Assembly: GCA_022592435.1 (NCBI GenBank)
Contig: JABYQS010000623.1
Location: forward strand, 1-16,733
Length of the DNA: 16,733 nt
From: Cerioporus squamosus
Taxonomy: Eukaryota > Basidiomycota > Agaricomycetes > Polyporales > Polyporaceae
Direction: 5' to 3'
Position numbers and translations under genes: made by a program. Below are positions 8,700 to 16,733 of this stretch, piece after piece; the first letter of the stretch is position 1, and each line of letters opens with the position of its first letter. The notes under the pieces are model-generated. The model searched no databases. It was not told where the DNA came from and saw nothing but the letters and a program-made list of their open reading frames with translations.

Positions 8700-10091
8700 T
8701 TGCGACTGTGATAGCTTGACTGACAGGTACGACTGCATACGCACGATATAATATAACGCCTTCAAAAAACCTTCGCACTACAATTACATAGGTGCGTGCT
8801 GCTATCACTTGCCAATCGTAGCTTGGTGAGGCTGGCTGAAGGAGAGAAGCGCGCGAAGGGTCGGCTCCCTGCTGGTGGCGGGAGGTCGATAGCCTCGTGT
8901 TCTTCGCGCTCGAAGCGCCGGCGGCGTTGGTCGGACGAGCATCTGAGATGATCAGCTCCGTTCACTTGTCGTTTGCCACTACCTTGTCATCCCACCCATC
9001 TCCTGCACATCTTTAGGGCTACTTCCCGGGAAGACAGCACATCGGCATGCAGGACCCGAACTCCGTTCTACATCTCGTCAACGGCGACTTGACTTGGGAA
9101 GCTTGCTGTCCGGCGACTGAATATCTACAGCTGCTCCGACCGAGGCACTCATCATTCGCTCTCAGCTGACCGAGCGTCGTCGACGCCTTGACACACTTGC
9201 GACACATCCTGTTCGGGATTCGGGCCACCGGGCGCAGCCTCCGAATGGGATGCATTGCAGACGTCGCAACGAGTGCCCCTTCTGTGAGGACGGCCTCAGG
9301 CTCCAAGACACCGCCCCACTCAAGTGCGGCCGAGGGCAGCCCATGTCTGGATTTGTCTCTCGCGGGGTGGGAGGACTGCGGGGGAGGATGCTTCGCGCGG
9401 TGTTGGCCCTTGCCACGATCAGCGATTCTGTCCCCGCGAAGAGGCCCATGTGAGATTTCCCCACACTTCTGCCAACCTTCGCTGGCTCCTACGCCTCTTC
9501 TGGCTTGTTCGCTGTGTGAGAGAGCGTGCCAGCTGACGCAGTAGCGTCTATCAAGGGGCGCACGCTATCAAGCCACGATAGAGCTGAAATAGAGCTCAAG
9601 GGCACGCACTCTCGCCTCCCAGCTGGCGTATCGCCTCCCCCTCGTCCTACGAACATCTCTGGCCCTCTCGACCCCGACACCTCTCATATCCTCCTTCGGC
9701 ACAGTAAGTGAGCAAGTTGAGACATCTGCGCCCGCGATCCGAGGACTGAATGTGCCGGATTCAGATCCACCAGGTTCTCCGGCTGTGCTTAGTCAACTAG
9801 CATCAGTCTCGTTCATCCCCGACGCGCCCCCGACCGGCGACGAGCTTAGGCATCCACGGCCCCGCCTGCTGACGAGTACAGTACGTCTCCGGTGCCGTCC
9901 CCAGCTGCTCGTTTCCGCTCATCTTTAGTCTTCTGCGTCACTCCAGCCTTCGCCCACAGTCATATAAGGTCTATCCGCCCGCCCCCCGCGACTTCCTACC
10001 GCTTGTCTTAACTCGTGCTCGGCCTGATTCTCTTGCGAACTTTGCATCCGCGAAAGCAACTCTTGCACCCATTCAAGTCCACGCAGACAGA
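8700..10091. other. Long intergenic region, no gene supported
   Basis: This stretch of about 1.4 kb separates NCA2 from the SH3-domain gene. Open frames on both strands (for example 9188-9544 plus and 9162-9464 minus) overlap one another, have low-complexity composition and carry no recognisable domain. The 3' part looks like promoter and 5' leader for the SH3 gene: a TATA-like TATAAG at 9963-9968, then pyrimidine-rich sequence up to the ATG at 10092. No tRNA or repeat was recognised. Confidence 0.5.
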
Positions 10092-11321
10092 ATGCCGGTC
10101 CCCACCGAGGTTTCGACGACCCAGAGCTCCCACTCACATTCAAACTCCCTCCCGCATATCGCGACCCAGGATCTCCAGTGCGGATCCTCTACCCCGCACT
10201 TCGAAGTCGAGAAGCCCCGGGGTCGACGACGATCCATTTCGCCTATTTCTTCTTCGTCTGCCTCTCCGCCCTCCTCTCCGCCCTCGTCTTCCAAGATGAT
10301 GTACTCCCCGCCGCCGCTCACATGGAGCAATGCCTTCCAGGACGCAAAGGCGGGCATCCACTATACGAAGGATACGTTCCCGTCGTCGAGGTTCTTGCCC
10401 CCGCCGTTCTCGCGCGAGCCAGTCTCCGTCGAGCCCGGAGACCGCGTGGAGGTCCTCGAGGAGATCGACGAGTACGCCGTGCGCGTGCGCGTGCTTCGCA
10501 CAGGCGAAGTGGGTTTGATCCCGATTTGGAACACGGAAGGCGCCCTCGAGAGACTGACGAGGATCAATACCGCATTTAACGAAGCAGTACGTACCTGCCT
10601 TGGGTCGATATATGCGCTTTGAACTGGATACTGATCGCTGCCCGTGACACAGGCGACATGCCCAGTTGAAGCACGCGCCATGCGTCGGTACAGCGAGTCG
10701 TCCGCGACCAGCACGAGCAGCGCGAACTCGAACAGTCCCACCTCCCCCACCGGCGTGTCCCTCACGCACATCCACGCGCGGTGCGTCCCGTACGCGACTC
10801 GCGTGCGCTTCCCGGACTACTACGGGATGTCGAGCCCGTTCAGCGACGACGACTCGGACGACTCGGACTCGCCCCTCTCCCCGCCCGAGCACCGCGACCG
10901 TGACCGCGGACGGCCGCTTGCGCCGCGCCCGGCCGTGTACGAGGCGCAGCCGCAGACCATCGAGAAGGGTGGGATTGCGCATGCGGACTCTGCTTCCGAG
11001 CGGTCCGAGTCGGGCGGGAGGAGGAAGTCGGTGAACTTCCCGCCGGAGGAGCGGCCGCATGTCGTCTTCCGGTACCCATCAGAGGACCTTGTGGGTGCGT
11101 TCCTGGGAGAGAAAGTGGAAGGCGGCGAGGCCGTTGTGGAGAGCGAAGACGATGAGGAGTGGTGGTGGCAGGGGTGGGAGGAGACGTGTGAGGACGACTC
11201 TGAGGGGGAGGGGGATGCAGTGGGTGAGGTTGCCGAGAGCGAGAGAGAGGGGACCGTAAAGAAGCTGGAGACCGTCGAGGAGGAGGTCTTCCCGTTCGTC
11301 TTCTTCGAGGACGAAGAGTGA
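10092..11321 (+). CDS. SH3-domain protein, Bud14/Tea4-like
   Basis: The model has two exons, 10092-10586 and 10653-11321, with a 66-nt GT-AG phase-0 intron, giving 387 residues. Residues 1-75 are Ser/Pro-rich and probably disordered. Residues about 110-155 form an SH3-type fold: VEPGDRVEVLEEIDEYAVRV, then RTGEVGLIPIWN. After it comes a well-kept segment, ALERLTRINTAFNEA|ATCPVE, spanning the splice. Later come HIHARCVPYATRVRF, an acidic Ser/Asp stretch, RKSVNF (289-294), HVVFRYPSEDL and a Trp-rich acidic tail (EEWWWQGWEE). KSVNF fits the RVxF consensus for docking protein phosphatase 1. Bud14 (budding yeast) and Tea4 (fission yeast) also combine an SH3 domain with PP1 binding in cell polarity, so a role as a PP1 targeting subunit is plausible inference. 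The Asp/Glu-rich tail is low complexity, so orthology is not certain. Confidence 0.8.
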
Positions 11322-12016
11322 CCTGTGTCCTCTGCTCTCTTCTATGGCCGTCAGGGATGTGGTGTCTGAGAGTGGGGTGCAGGAAAACACGGCCAGGATG
11401 CTGGCCAGGGAGGTTTGCATTGTAAGTAGGTTCTCGCATGGCACGATTTCACGCATAGTACGACTGGGACATTGAACGCTCACTCAGCTCTGGTTTGGAT
11501 TGTTGTACCATCATCATCGCTACTGACGTGTATCTGTACATATTTATACCCTAATTGAACGGCCTTGCATTTGCATGACATGAACTTACGGTATGGAGGT
11601 TATAATCTGGAGGAGGAGGAGGAGGGTACTTTGTGGCGCCCATCAACGTCGCGTGAGCAAGCCCGCTCACTGAACCTGAGGCTGAAGGCCTCTTTGACCG
11701 TCTGATTAAACTCACGACTAGCATCCACATTCCTCGCAGACTCATAAAAGCATTGATGCCGTGTAGCATCTGTCTATTATGCCGTCTGGATCCTGGCGAG
11801 GCGGTTAACGAGCTCAGATGGGCGTCTATCTAATCTCGGAGGAATTGAGTGATCGACGTGTCAAAGCAGCCCTCAACCTCCTCCTCCTCATCCTGCTGCC
11901 TCTCTTTCTCTTGTATTCTCCTGCATACCCCGCCAAACTCGGGCTGTGCGCACGAACGAACTGGTTTCTTCTTCTCACTCGCCTCACTCATCGCACCAAT
12001 TCTCGTCGATCCAGCG
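11322..12016. other. Intergenic region before DPM1
   Basis: This region holds the 3' flank of the SH3-domain gene and the promoter and 5' leader of DPM1. A GGA-rich run (about 11611-11627) and a CTC-rich pyrimidine tract just before DPM1 (about 11873-11922) are the only notable composition features. Short open frames have no motif. No RNA gene was seen. Confidence 0.5.
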
Positions 12017-13002
12017 ATGTCCAACATCCGCTACTCCGTCGTTGTCCCGGCATACAGGGAGAATGGAAACTTGCGCCCGCTCGTGACACGCATCTTCGAT
12101 GCGCTCTCCCAAGTGAACTCCCCAGTCCCCGCGCATGAGGTGGAGGTCATTGTCGTTGACGACAACTCGCGCGACGGCTCCGTCGAGACGGTCGAGCAGC
12201 TCCGGCGCGAAGGCTACAACGTCCGCATCATTGTCCGGACAACCGAACGCGGTCTCAGCAGCGCGGTCGTGCGGGGATTCAGGGAAGCGCAAGGCGACAA
12301 CATGTTGTGCATGGATGCGGACTTACAGGTATGCCTCCCACACTATCCTTGCCTCGATCTTGCAACTCAAGCTACGATGTAGCACCCTCCGGAGTATGTG
12401 CCCGCCATGCTCGCGTCAATGTCTCCTACCAAGCAGTTTGCGCTTGGGACGCGCTACGCCAAGGGCGTCGAAATTGACGAAGGCTGGCCACTGTACCGTC
12501 GCGTCATCTCTTCGGGCGCGCGCATGCTCGCGCTCCCGCTCACCTCTGCCAGCGACCCCATGTCGGGATTTTTCGGCATTCGGAAAGAGACTGTGAGTAC
12601 GGCCAACTTGTATTTCCAAGCGCAGACACTAACAATATGTCGTCTCCTGCCTGCCTGTCGCGCTCGCCCTCCCGCTACCCATAACCTCAGTTCCTCAAGG
12701 CACGCAACCTGAACTCACAAGGCTTCAAGATCGCGCTCGACCTCCTGGTCAAGTGCAACATCCCCAACGACGCGATCGCGGAGGTGCCGTTCTCGTTCGG
12801 CGTTCGCACCGAGGGCGAATCGAAGCTGAGCGGGAAAGTTATCCTGCGCTACCTCGAGCAGCTCGCTGAGCTGTACTGGTACCGCTTCAGCGGCGTTATC
12901 GTCTTCCTCGTCATCCTGTTCTTTGTCTTGTTCGTCCTCGTGGCTCGTGCACTGCTGAGCTCCTATGGCGGGCTCGACAGCAAGGCGCAGAGCAAGTACT
13001 AA
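12017..13002 (+). CDS. DPM1: Dolichol-phosphate mannosyltransferase, membrane-anchored type
   Basis: The enzyme transfers mannose from GDP-mannose to dolichyl phosphate at the ER. Dol-P-Man then feeds N-glycosylation, O-mannosylation and GPI anchors. Exons are 12017-12328, 12383-12592 and 12691-13002, all phase 0, giving 277 residues. It is a GT2-family protein: RYSVVVPAYRENGNL at the N-terminus, VVDDNSRDGS (47-55), the metal-binding DAD in MDADLQ|HPPE (100-102, intron directly after Q104), SDPMSGFFGI, QGFKIALDLLVK and VPFSFGVRTEGESKLSGKV. A strongly hydrophobic segment near residues 240-263 (FSGVIVFLVILFFVLFVLVA) is a C-terminal membrane anchor, as in budding-yeast Dpm1. Human and fission-yeast DPM1 lack it and need DPM2/DPM3. 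An in-frame upstream ATG at 11849 was not used because the family starts just before RYSVVVPAY. It looks intact. Confidence 0.96.
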
Positions 13003-13290
13003 GTATTGAGCGTTGTGGTTGTACCTCGCCTCGTGGACGCTGTTTGTATGAATACCCATAACCTTATTATGTCTTTCTTTCTCATCCTCATCTTCCACGG
13101 GCATGATGTTTCACAGAGTCACTGAATCCGGGGCAAGTCCTTGAGTCCTCGTCCATCACGTATCTCCATCCTTGCGCGTCCTGTCGGAGATACAGACGCA
13201 TGGTTATATATTTCAGATCGACAGCGCCAGTCATCTGACCCGCAGCACAAGATAATTGCACCCTTTTGAACTCAAGGTCAGCGATCCCGC

Positions 13291-14576
13291 CTAGCACTCG
13301 AACACCGCAGGTCCTGCAAGCGTACCATGGTGAGCGAGTCAATATCAGCCTTTCGAGAAATGGAGTCACTCACCAGGAGGTGTGTAGGTCGCATCTTCGT
13401 AGATGTTGGTCACGATACCGGGGTCCGTCGCTGGAGATAATCGTCAGAGACTGTCCGCGCCGTGAACTCATGCCGCACTCACAAGTGTACGCTCCGGGGA
13501 AGCTGACGGTCTCTGGGCTCGCGTCGCCGCCCCCGGTGACCTCGAGCTGAGCACAGCTCATCTAGATAGGAGGATTCAATCAGCTAGAACCTATCCGTGT
13601 TGCCGGAGGAGGGAGAGGGCACTCACAAAGAACTGTGCGCCAGGGTACCGACTCGCCGATGAAAGCGCTACAGTGTAGGTGCGTGTCAGTCTTGAGTGAT
13701 TCCTGCGGGTCAGGAGGGAAAGAGGGACTGAAGGCAGACTGACAGATGCTCTCGACGCGGAGGAGGTACTGGCCCGCCTTGACGCAGGACGGGATAGTGA
13801 TGTTCACGTATCCGTCGTTGAGGAAGAGGATGTCGGAGGCCCACTGGTGCGTCTGCGGGTTCAGCCCTTGCTCGAAGATCTGTTGGGAATTCGTCGTTAA
13901 CAGCGTGGCTCTGCAGCTTGCATGTCGTGGACTGACCTTGAACCACTCCAGACCGGTCACGTCGTCCTGCGTGGCGTCAGGGACCGCAGCGCTGCGAAGA
14001 AATGCGTGTCAAGGATGGCAAAGCTCGGTATATGCTGCATTGCGACGTACAGGTAAGCCAGAACGGGGCCTGTTGGACGACAGCTGCTCAGTTAACGTCC
14101 ACAGGCTATTGCAAGAGACACCACTCACCCTTGTTCGTCGGGTCCAGGGGGTCAGACGGGTCAGGGCCTACATAGCCAGCGGACGTATGGTGGAACTCGG
14201 CGGCGACAACACCTCCAGCCGGGACGGACGCGACGACGTCGGACACGGGCTCGATGAAGCCGGTGTTGCAGATGAGGTTGTTGGAGGTTATGTCGGTGAT
14301 GGGCTATGTCGACGAACGCATGGTGAGTGACAGCGCCGCGTAGTCAATCAGTCTTTGCCCGATTGCTTACGGTGTTGGCGGAAGGCACGCGGACGGCGAC
14401 GCCGTGGCCGAGTTCTACACCGTTGACTTGGACGGCCTGACAACAGTGCAACGGCGCTGTGAGATACAATGCTCCTGTGAAAGGTGCTCAAGAGAGCGTA
14501 CCGAGAACACGGTCCTGGCGGACACCGAGCTGGCGGCGAGGACGAGAGAAGCGAGTGCAGCGAACGACGTCCTCAT
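13291..14576 (-). CDS. Arg-AA9: secreted AA9-like protein lacking the histidine brace
   Basis: Ten exons on the minus strand: 14576-14502, 14436-14371, 14303-14129, 14069-14051, 13991-13937, 13879-13744, 13667-13627, 13561-13483, 13430-13374 and 13313-13291. All introns are GT-AG and the frame is unbroken, giving about 241 residues. A signal peptide ([20 protein letters not shown]) is followed by RTVFS, where active AA9 enzymes have His. The AA9 fold is otherwise clear: [83 protein letters not shown] and TDPGI, ending VFEC. The second brace His is Asn (DPTNKGPVLAYL), the axial Tyr is Phe (QFF), and the usual ALH is SLS. The copper site is therefore gone while cysteines and scaffold remain. 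Arg-AA9 proteins are known mainly from Agaricomycetes (for example LsAA9B of Lentinus similis) and have no proven function. A carbohydrate-binding role is inference. Confidence 0.93.
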
Positions 14577-15162
14577 TTTGCTAGGCAGTGGCGATGAGCT
14601 GTCGACGCTCTCAATTGCCGGTGCAGCGGTACGTTTTATACCCCTCCCCACTTCCGGGCCACGAAGGTAGTCGGTTCTGACGACCTGCCTGTACCTGCCA
14701 GCAGGCAGGGGCTCGAGGCCGGCAGACGGAACTGAAGCGGCGTTCCGTCACGTCAAGAGATGTCAAGGTGCTTCGGGAGATGGTACATGCCCGGTATCGT
14801 CAGGTGATGAGCCGAGGTTTACGAGAGTTCCTCCTTGGAGGTGCTGGACTCTCACAGGAAGAGGGGTGGACGCTTCTGTGGCTGAGGACGTCGTGCAGCG
14901 TAACTCGACCTATGGCCGGTATGCTATGGGAAGGACCTTGTGGCTCTGTTATGCTCATTGAATTTCTTCAGCGAGGTTGATGCGTCGGGCGGAGACTGTC
15001 TTCGTCTCGCGACGGTGGTCTTCATGCCACCCAGTGCCGGGGCAGACGGAGTAGTACAATCGTATAATGAGCGGCTTTGATACAGGTGCCCGGCCCATGA
15101 TGACAACGTGGGCTTCCACAGAAGCCACCCTTGCACCACGCCTTGAACGTCACATTTTGACT
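14577..15162. other. Promoter region of the Arg-AA9 gene and 3' flank of AA9-CBM1
   Basis: This 586-bp gap separates two minus-strand AA9 genes. Apart from the TATA-like site near 14637 I see no gene; the plus-strand frame at 14768-14980 has no motif. Confidence 0.55.
14634..14640 (-). promoter_or_regulatory. TATA box of the Arg-AA9 gene
   Basis: The minus strand reads TATAAAA here, 58-64 bases upstream of the ATG at 14576. That is a normal spacing for a strongly regulated secreted-enzyme promoter in a basidiomycete. Confidence 0.6.
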
Positions 15163-16719
15163 TCACAAGCACTGGCTGTACTGCAAACGAGCACGATGTC
15201 AGATATCGGTTGGCCGCAGGAATACTGGGACGCACGTAGTCGCTCGACTTAACGCAAGTGAAGGGCGACTCGCACGCAGTGGGACCGGTGTATCTGCGTG
15301 CAAACTTGAAGTGAGCCAAAACCCATAGCATGGGGGAGGAACGGCCTTACGATAAGCCACCGCACTGTCCGTAGTGCACAACGGTACCAGCGGGAGAACT
15401 GGTCGTCGCAGGAGGCACGATGTTGACGAGGGCCCGGGCACGCTAGTTGGAACGGCAGTCGTCGAAGGGGCGGGAGCAGAACCACCGTCGCACGAGAAGA
15501 CCGCAGGACCTGTGTTCATGAGCTTCGGTCAGCAAATCATCGTAGAGTTACGAGGGAGCGGTGGGAAGACCTACCGGGGACAGTGTACGACTTCAGGGTC
15601 TGGTAGATGTTGATCTTGATGCCGGGGTCAGTACCGGAGTACGCGCCAGGGAAGCTGACGGTCGCGGGCTGCGTGCTGCCGCCACCCGTAATCTGGAGCT
15701 GAGCACACTCCATCTGCGTGTGTGGCGAAAGGCCATGTGAGCGAGGCTCTCGTCTTCTCGCTGCAAACTCCACACTCACATAGAGCTGAGCGCCGGGGTA
15801 GTTGGAAGCACCGTGTAAGGCTAGAAGCAATACGAGTGAATACTCGGTCTAAGGGTGACCCACTGCGGTGTTCTACGCACCAATAAGTTCGACACGGAGG
15901 AGGTACTGGCCGGCTGCTATGCAACTTGGGATGGTGAAGGAGACCTTGCCCTTGTTGGCGATCAGGCGGTCAACACCCCACTTCTGGCTGCTGTCCATGC
16001 CGTCTTCCCAGATCTTGAACCATTTCAGGCCGGTGACGCTCAGGCCGGTCGCATTGTCGACCTTGGCACTGAATATCCGGTCAGCGAGCTACAATTTCAC
16101 TTCGGGCGAGAAGTTACCGACAGGTAGGCCATCACAGGTCCTGCGAAAGACTTTCTCAGAATTGACTTTTCGCCGGGAGTAGCTCGACAACCCACTCACC
16201 CTTGTGGCTGGGGTCGATAGGGTCCGCGCTGTCGCTTGGGTCGGCCCCGTTGAGGGCTGCTCTGAGTCAGTGCCGATACGGAGAGCAACAACAACACCGT
16301 TGACTTACTGTGGTGCCATTCGGCAGTAACCTGCGAGCCGGCGGGCACAGGGATGACAGCTGTCGAGATTGGCTGGTGGTACGGGTTGATGCCGCCATTG
16401 CAGATTACATCGTTCGACGTGACGTCCATAATTGGCTGTACTGACACTCAGTACCGTCGACATGCCTGAATATAGTGCCACGTACCCCATCATAGTCTGG
16501 AACGCGGATACCCGTGAGATGACCTTGGTCAACGCCATCACGTACAGCTCCTACATCCACATGGACAAACTGCGTCAGTACTCCGTACCCGGACGTACTC
16601 CGCAAATATGCGGATAAAACACTCCACGGACTGGTGGCGAGACATACCTGGAAGATACTGTGCGCGGACACAGAAGTAGCAAGAGCAGCTGCAGCGAGAA
16701 AAGAAGCAAAGGTCCTCAT
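15163..16719 (-). CDS. AA9 lytic polysaccharide monooxygenase with C-terminal CBM1 (frame problems)
   Basis: AA9 enzymes are secreted copper enzymes that cleave cellulose oxidatively; CBM1 binds cellulose. Exons (minus): 16719-16648, 16569 or 16550-16486, 16435-16309, 16259-16200, 16140-16122, 16068-15881, 15820-15780, 15713-15575, 15509-15351, 15293-15236 and 15180-15163. A signal peptide ([19 protein letters not shown]) precedes HSIFQ, so His1 is present. The second His (DPSHKG), ALH and axial Tyr (AQLY|MECAQL) are also kept. A Ser/Thr/Pro linker leads to CBM1 ([26 protein letters not shown]), split over three exons. Two problems appear. The family-like exon 2 start (ELYV.GVDQG at 16550) is one base short, although an acceptor at 16569 keeps frame. 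The linker exon 15509-15351 is one base short between VPGPSS and VPPATTSS, so the CBM1 lies out of frame. Either errors in the assembly or a young pseudogene could explain this. Length would be about 321 residues. Confidence 0.88.
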
Positions 16720-16733
16720 GGCGATCCGGCGTA

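Noticed and set aside
8394..8808. Minus-strand frames of 106-123 codons
   Set aside because: They are antisense to the last NCA2 exon and its 3' flank; the plus-strand NCA2 model is continuous and family-like.
9162..9544. Overlapping plus- and minus-strand frames of about 100-118 codons
   Set aside because: They cover the same bases on opposite strands with low-complexity composition and no domain, start context or splice partners.
8700..10091. Search by eye for tRNA or other small RNA genes
   Set aside because: No cloverleaf with a plausible T-loop and anticodon arm was seen; a covariance-model scan would be needed to exclude it.
10140..11060. 306-codon open frame on the minus strand
   Set aside because: It lies antisense to the SH3-domain gene, runs through its intron, and is extremely Arg/Gly/His-rich, as expected from the complement of GC-rich, Ser/Asp/Pro-rich coding sequence.
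11849..12016. Upstream in-frame ATG adding 56 residues to DPM1
   Set aside because: The extension is Ser/Cys-rich and translates the pyrimidine-rich leader; DPM1 proteins start a few residues before RYSVVVPAY, which matches the ATG at 12017.
13744..13960. Reading straight through the Arg-AA9 introns at 13936-13880 and 13743-13668
   Set aside because: The open read-through breaks the AA9 motif order; splicing restores LEWFK|IFEQ and [17 protein letters not shown] as in the family.
14404..14670. 88-codon plus-strand frame near the start of the Arg-AA9 gene
   Set aside because: It is antisense to the first two Arg-AA9 exons and the promoter; the minus-strand signal peptide and splice sites are convincing.

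Overview
The window looks like nuclear DNA from a wood-decay basidiomycete, most likely an agaricomycete close to the Polyporales. The signs are many short GT-AG introns (about 50-100 nt), a HET-domain gene of the family abundant in polypores, and two secreted AA9 (GH61) proteins, one with a CBM1 cellulose-binding module. Assignment below class level is inference. There are no bacterial operons, rRNA genes, tRNA genes or CRISPR arrays.

Layout. Positions 1-654 hold the 3' part of an F-box/LRR-like gene. Positions 1005-5618, minus strand, are the remains of one HET-domain (heterokaryon incompatibility) gene split into four pieces by DNA transposons. In genomic order the elements are a 769-bp long-TIR (foldback-like) element (1618-2386), a 9-bp-TSD element (2506-3708) that carries a second 9-bp-TSD element nested in its own terminal repeat (3095-3690), and a 1206-bp element with about 27-bp conserved ends (4327-5532). 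The host gene lines up across each insertion once one target-site copy is removed. It also has a frameshift and a stop/frameshift lesion of its own.

Positions 6424-8699 encode an NCA2-family mitochondrial protein (5 exons). Positions 10092-11321 encode an SH3-domain protein (2 exons) with features reminiscent of Bud14/Tea4. Positions 12017-13002 encode dolichol-phosphate mannosyltransferase DPM1 (3 exons), of the type with a C-terminal membrane anchor. These three plus-strand genes are housekeeping or cell-polarity genes and look intact.

The right end holds two AA9 genes head-to-tail on the minus strand. The upstream one (15163-16719) is an AA9-CBM1 with a normal copper site, but its reading frame needs a non-obvious splice choice and breaks once in the linker. 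The downstream one (13291-14576) is intact over 10 exons but has Arg in place of the N-terminal His. It has also lost the second brace His, the axial Tyr and a second-shell His. It is an 'Arg-AA9', a group of unknown function, here with a fully dismantled copper site. Seven shared intron positions show that the two genes have a common origin.

The most notable points are the Arg-AA9/LPMO tandem, the HET gene serially invaded by transposons, and the subterminal hairpins of the nested elements, whose arms co-vary within each end.
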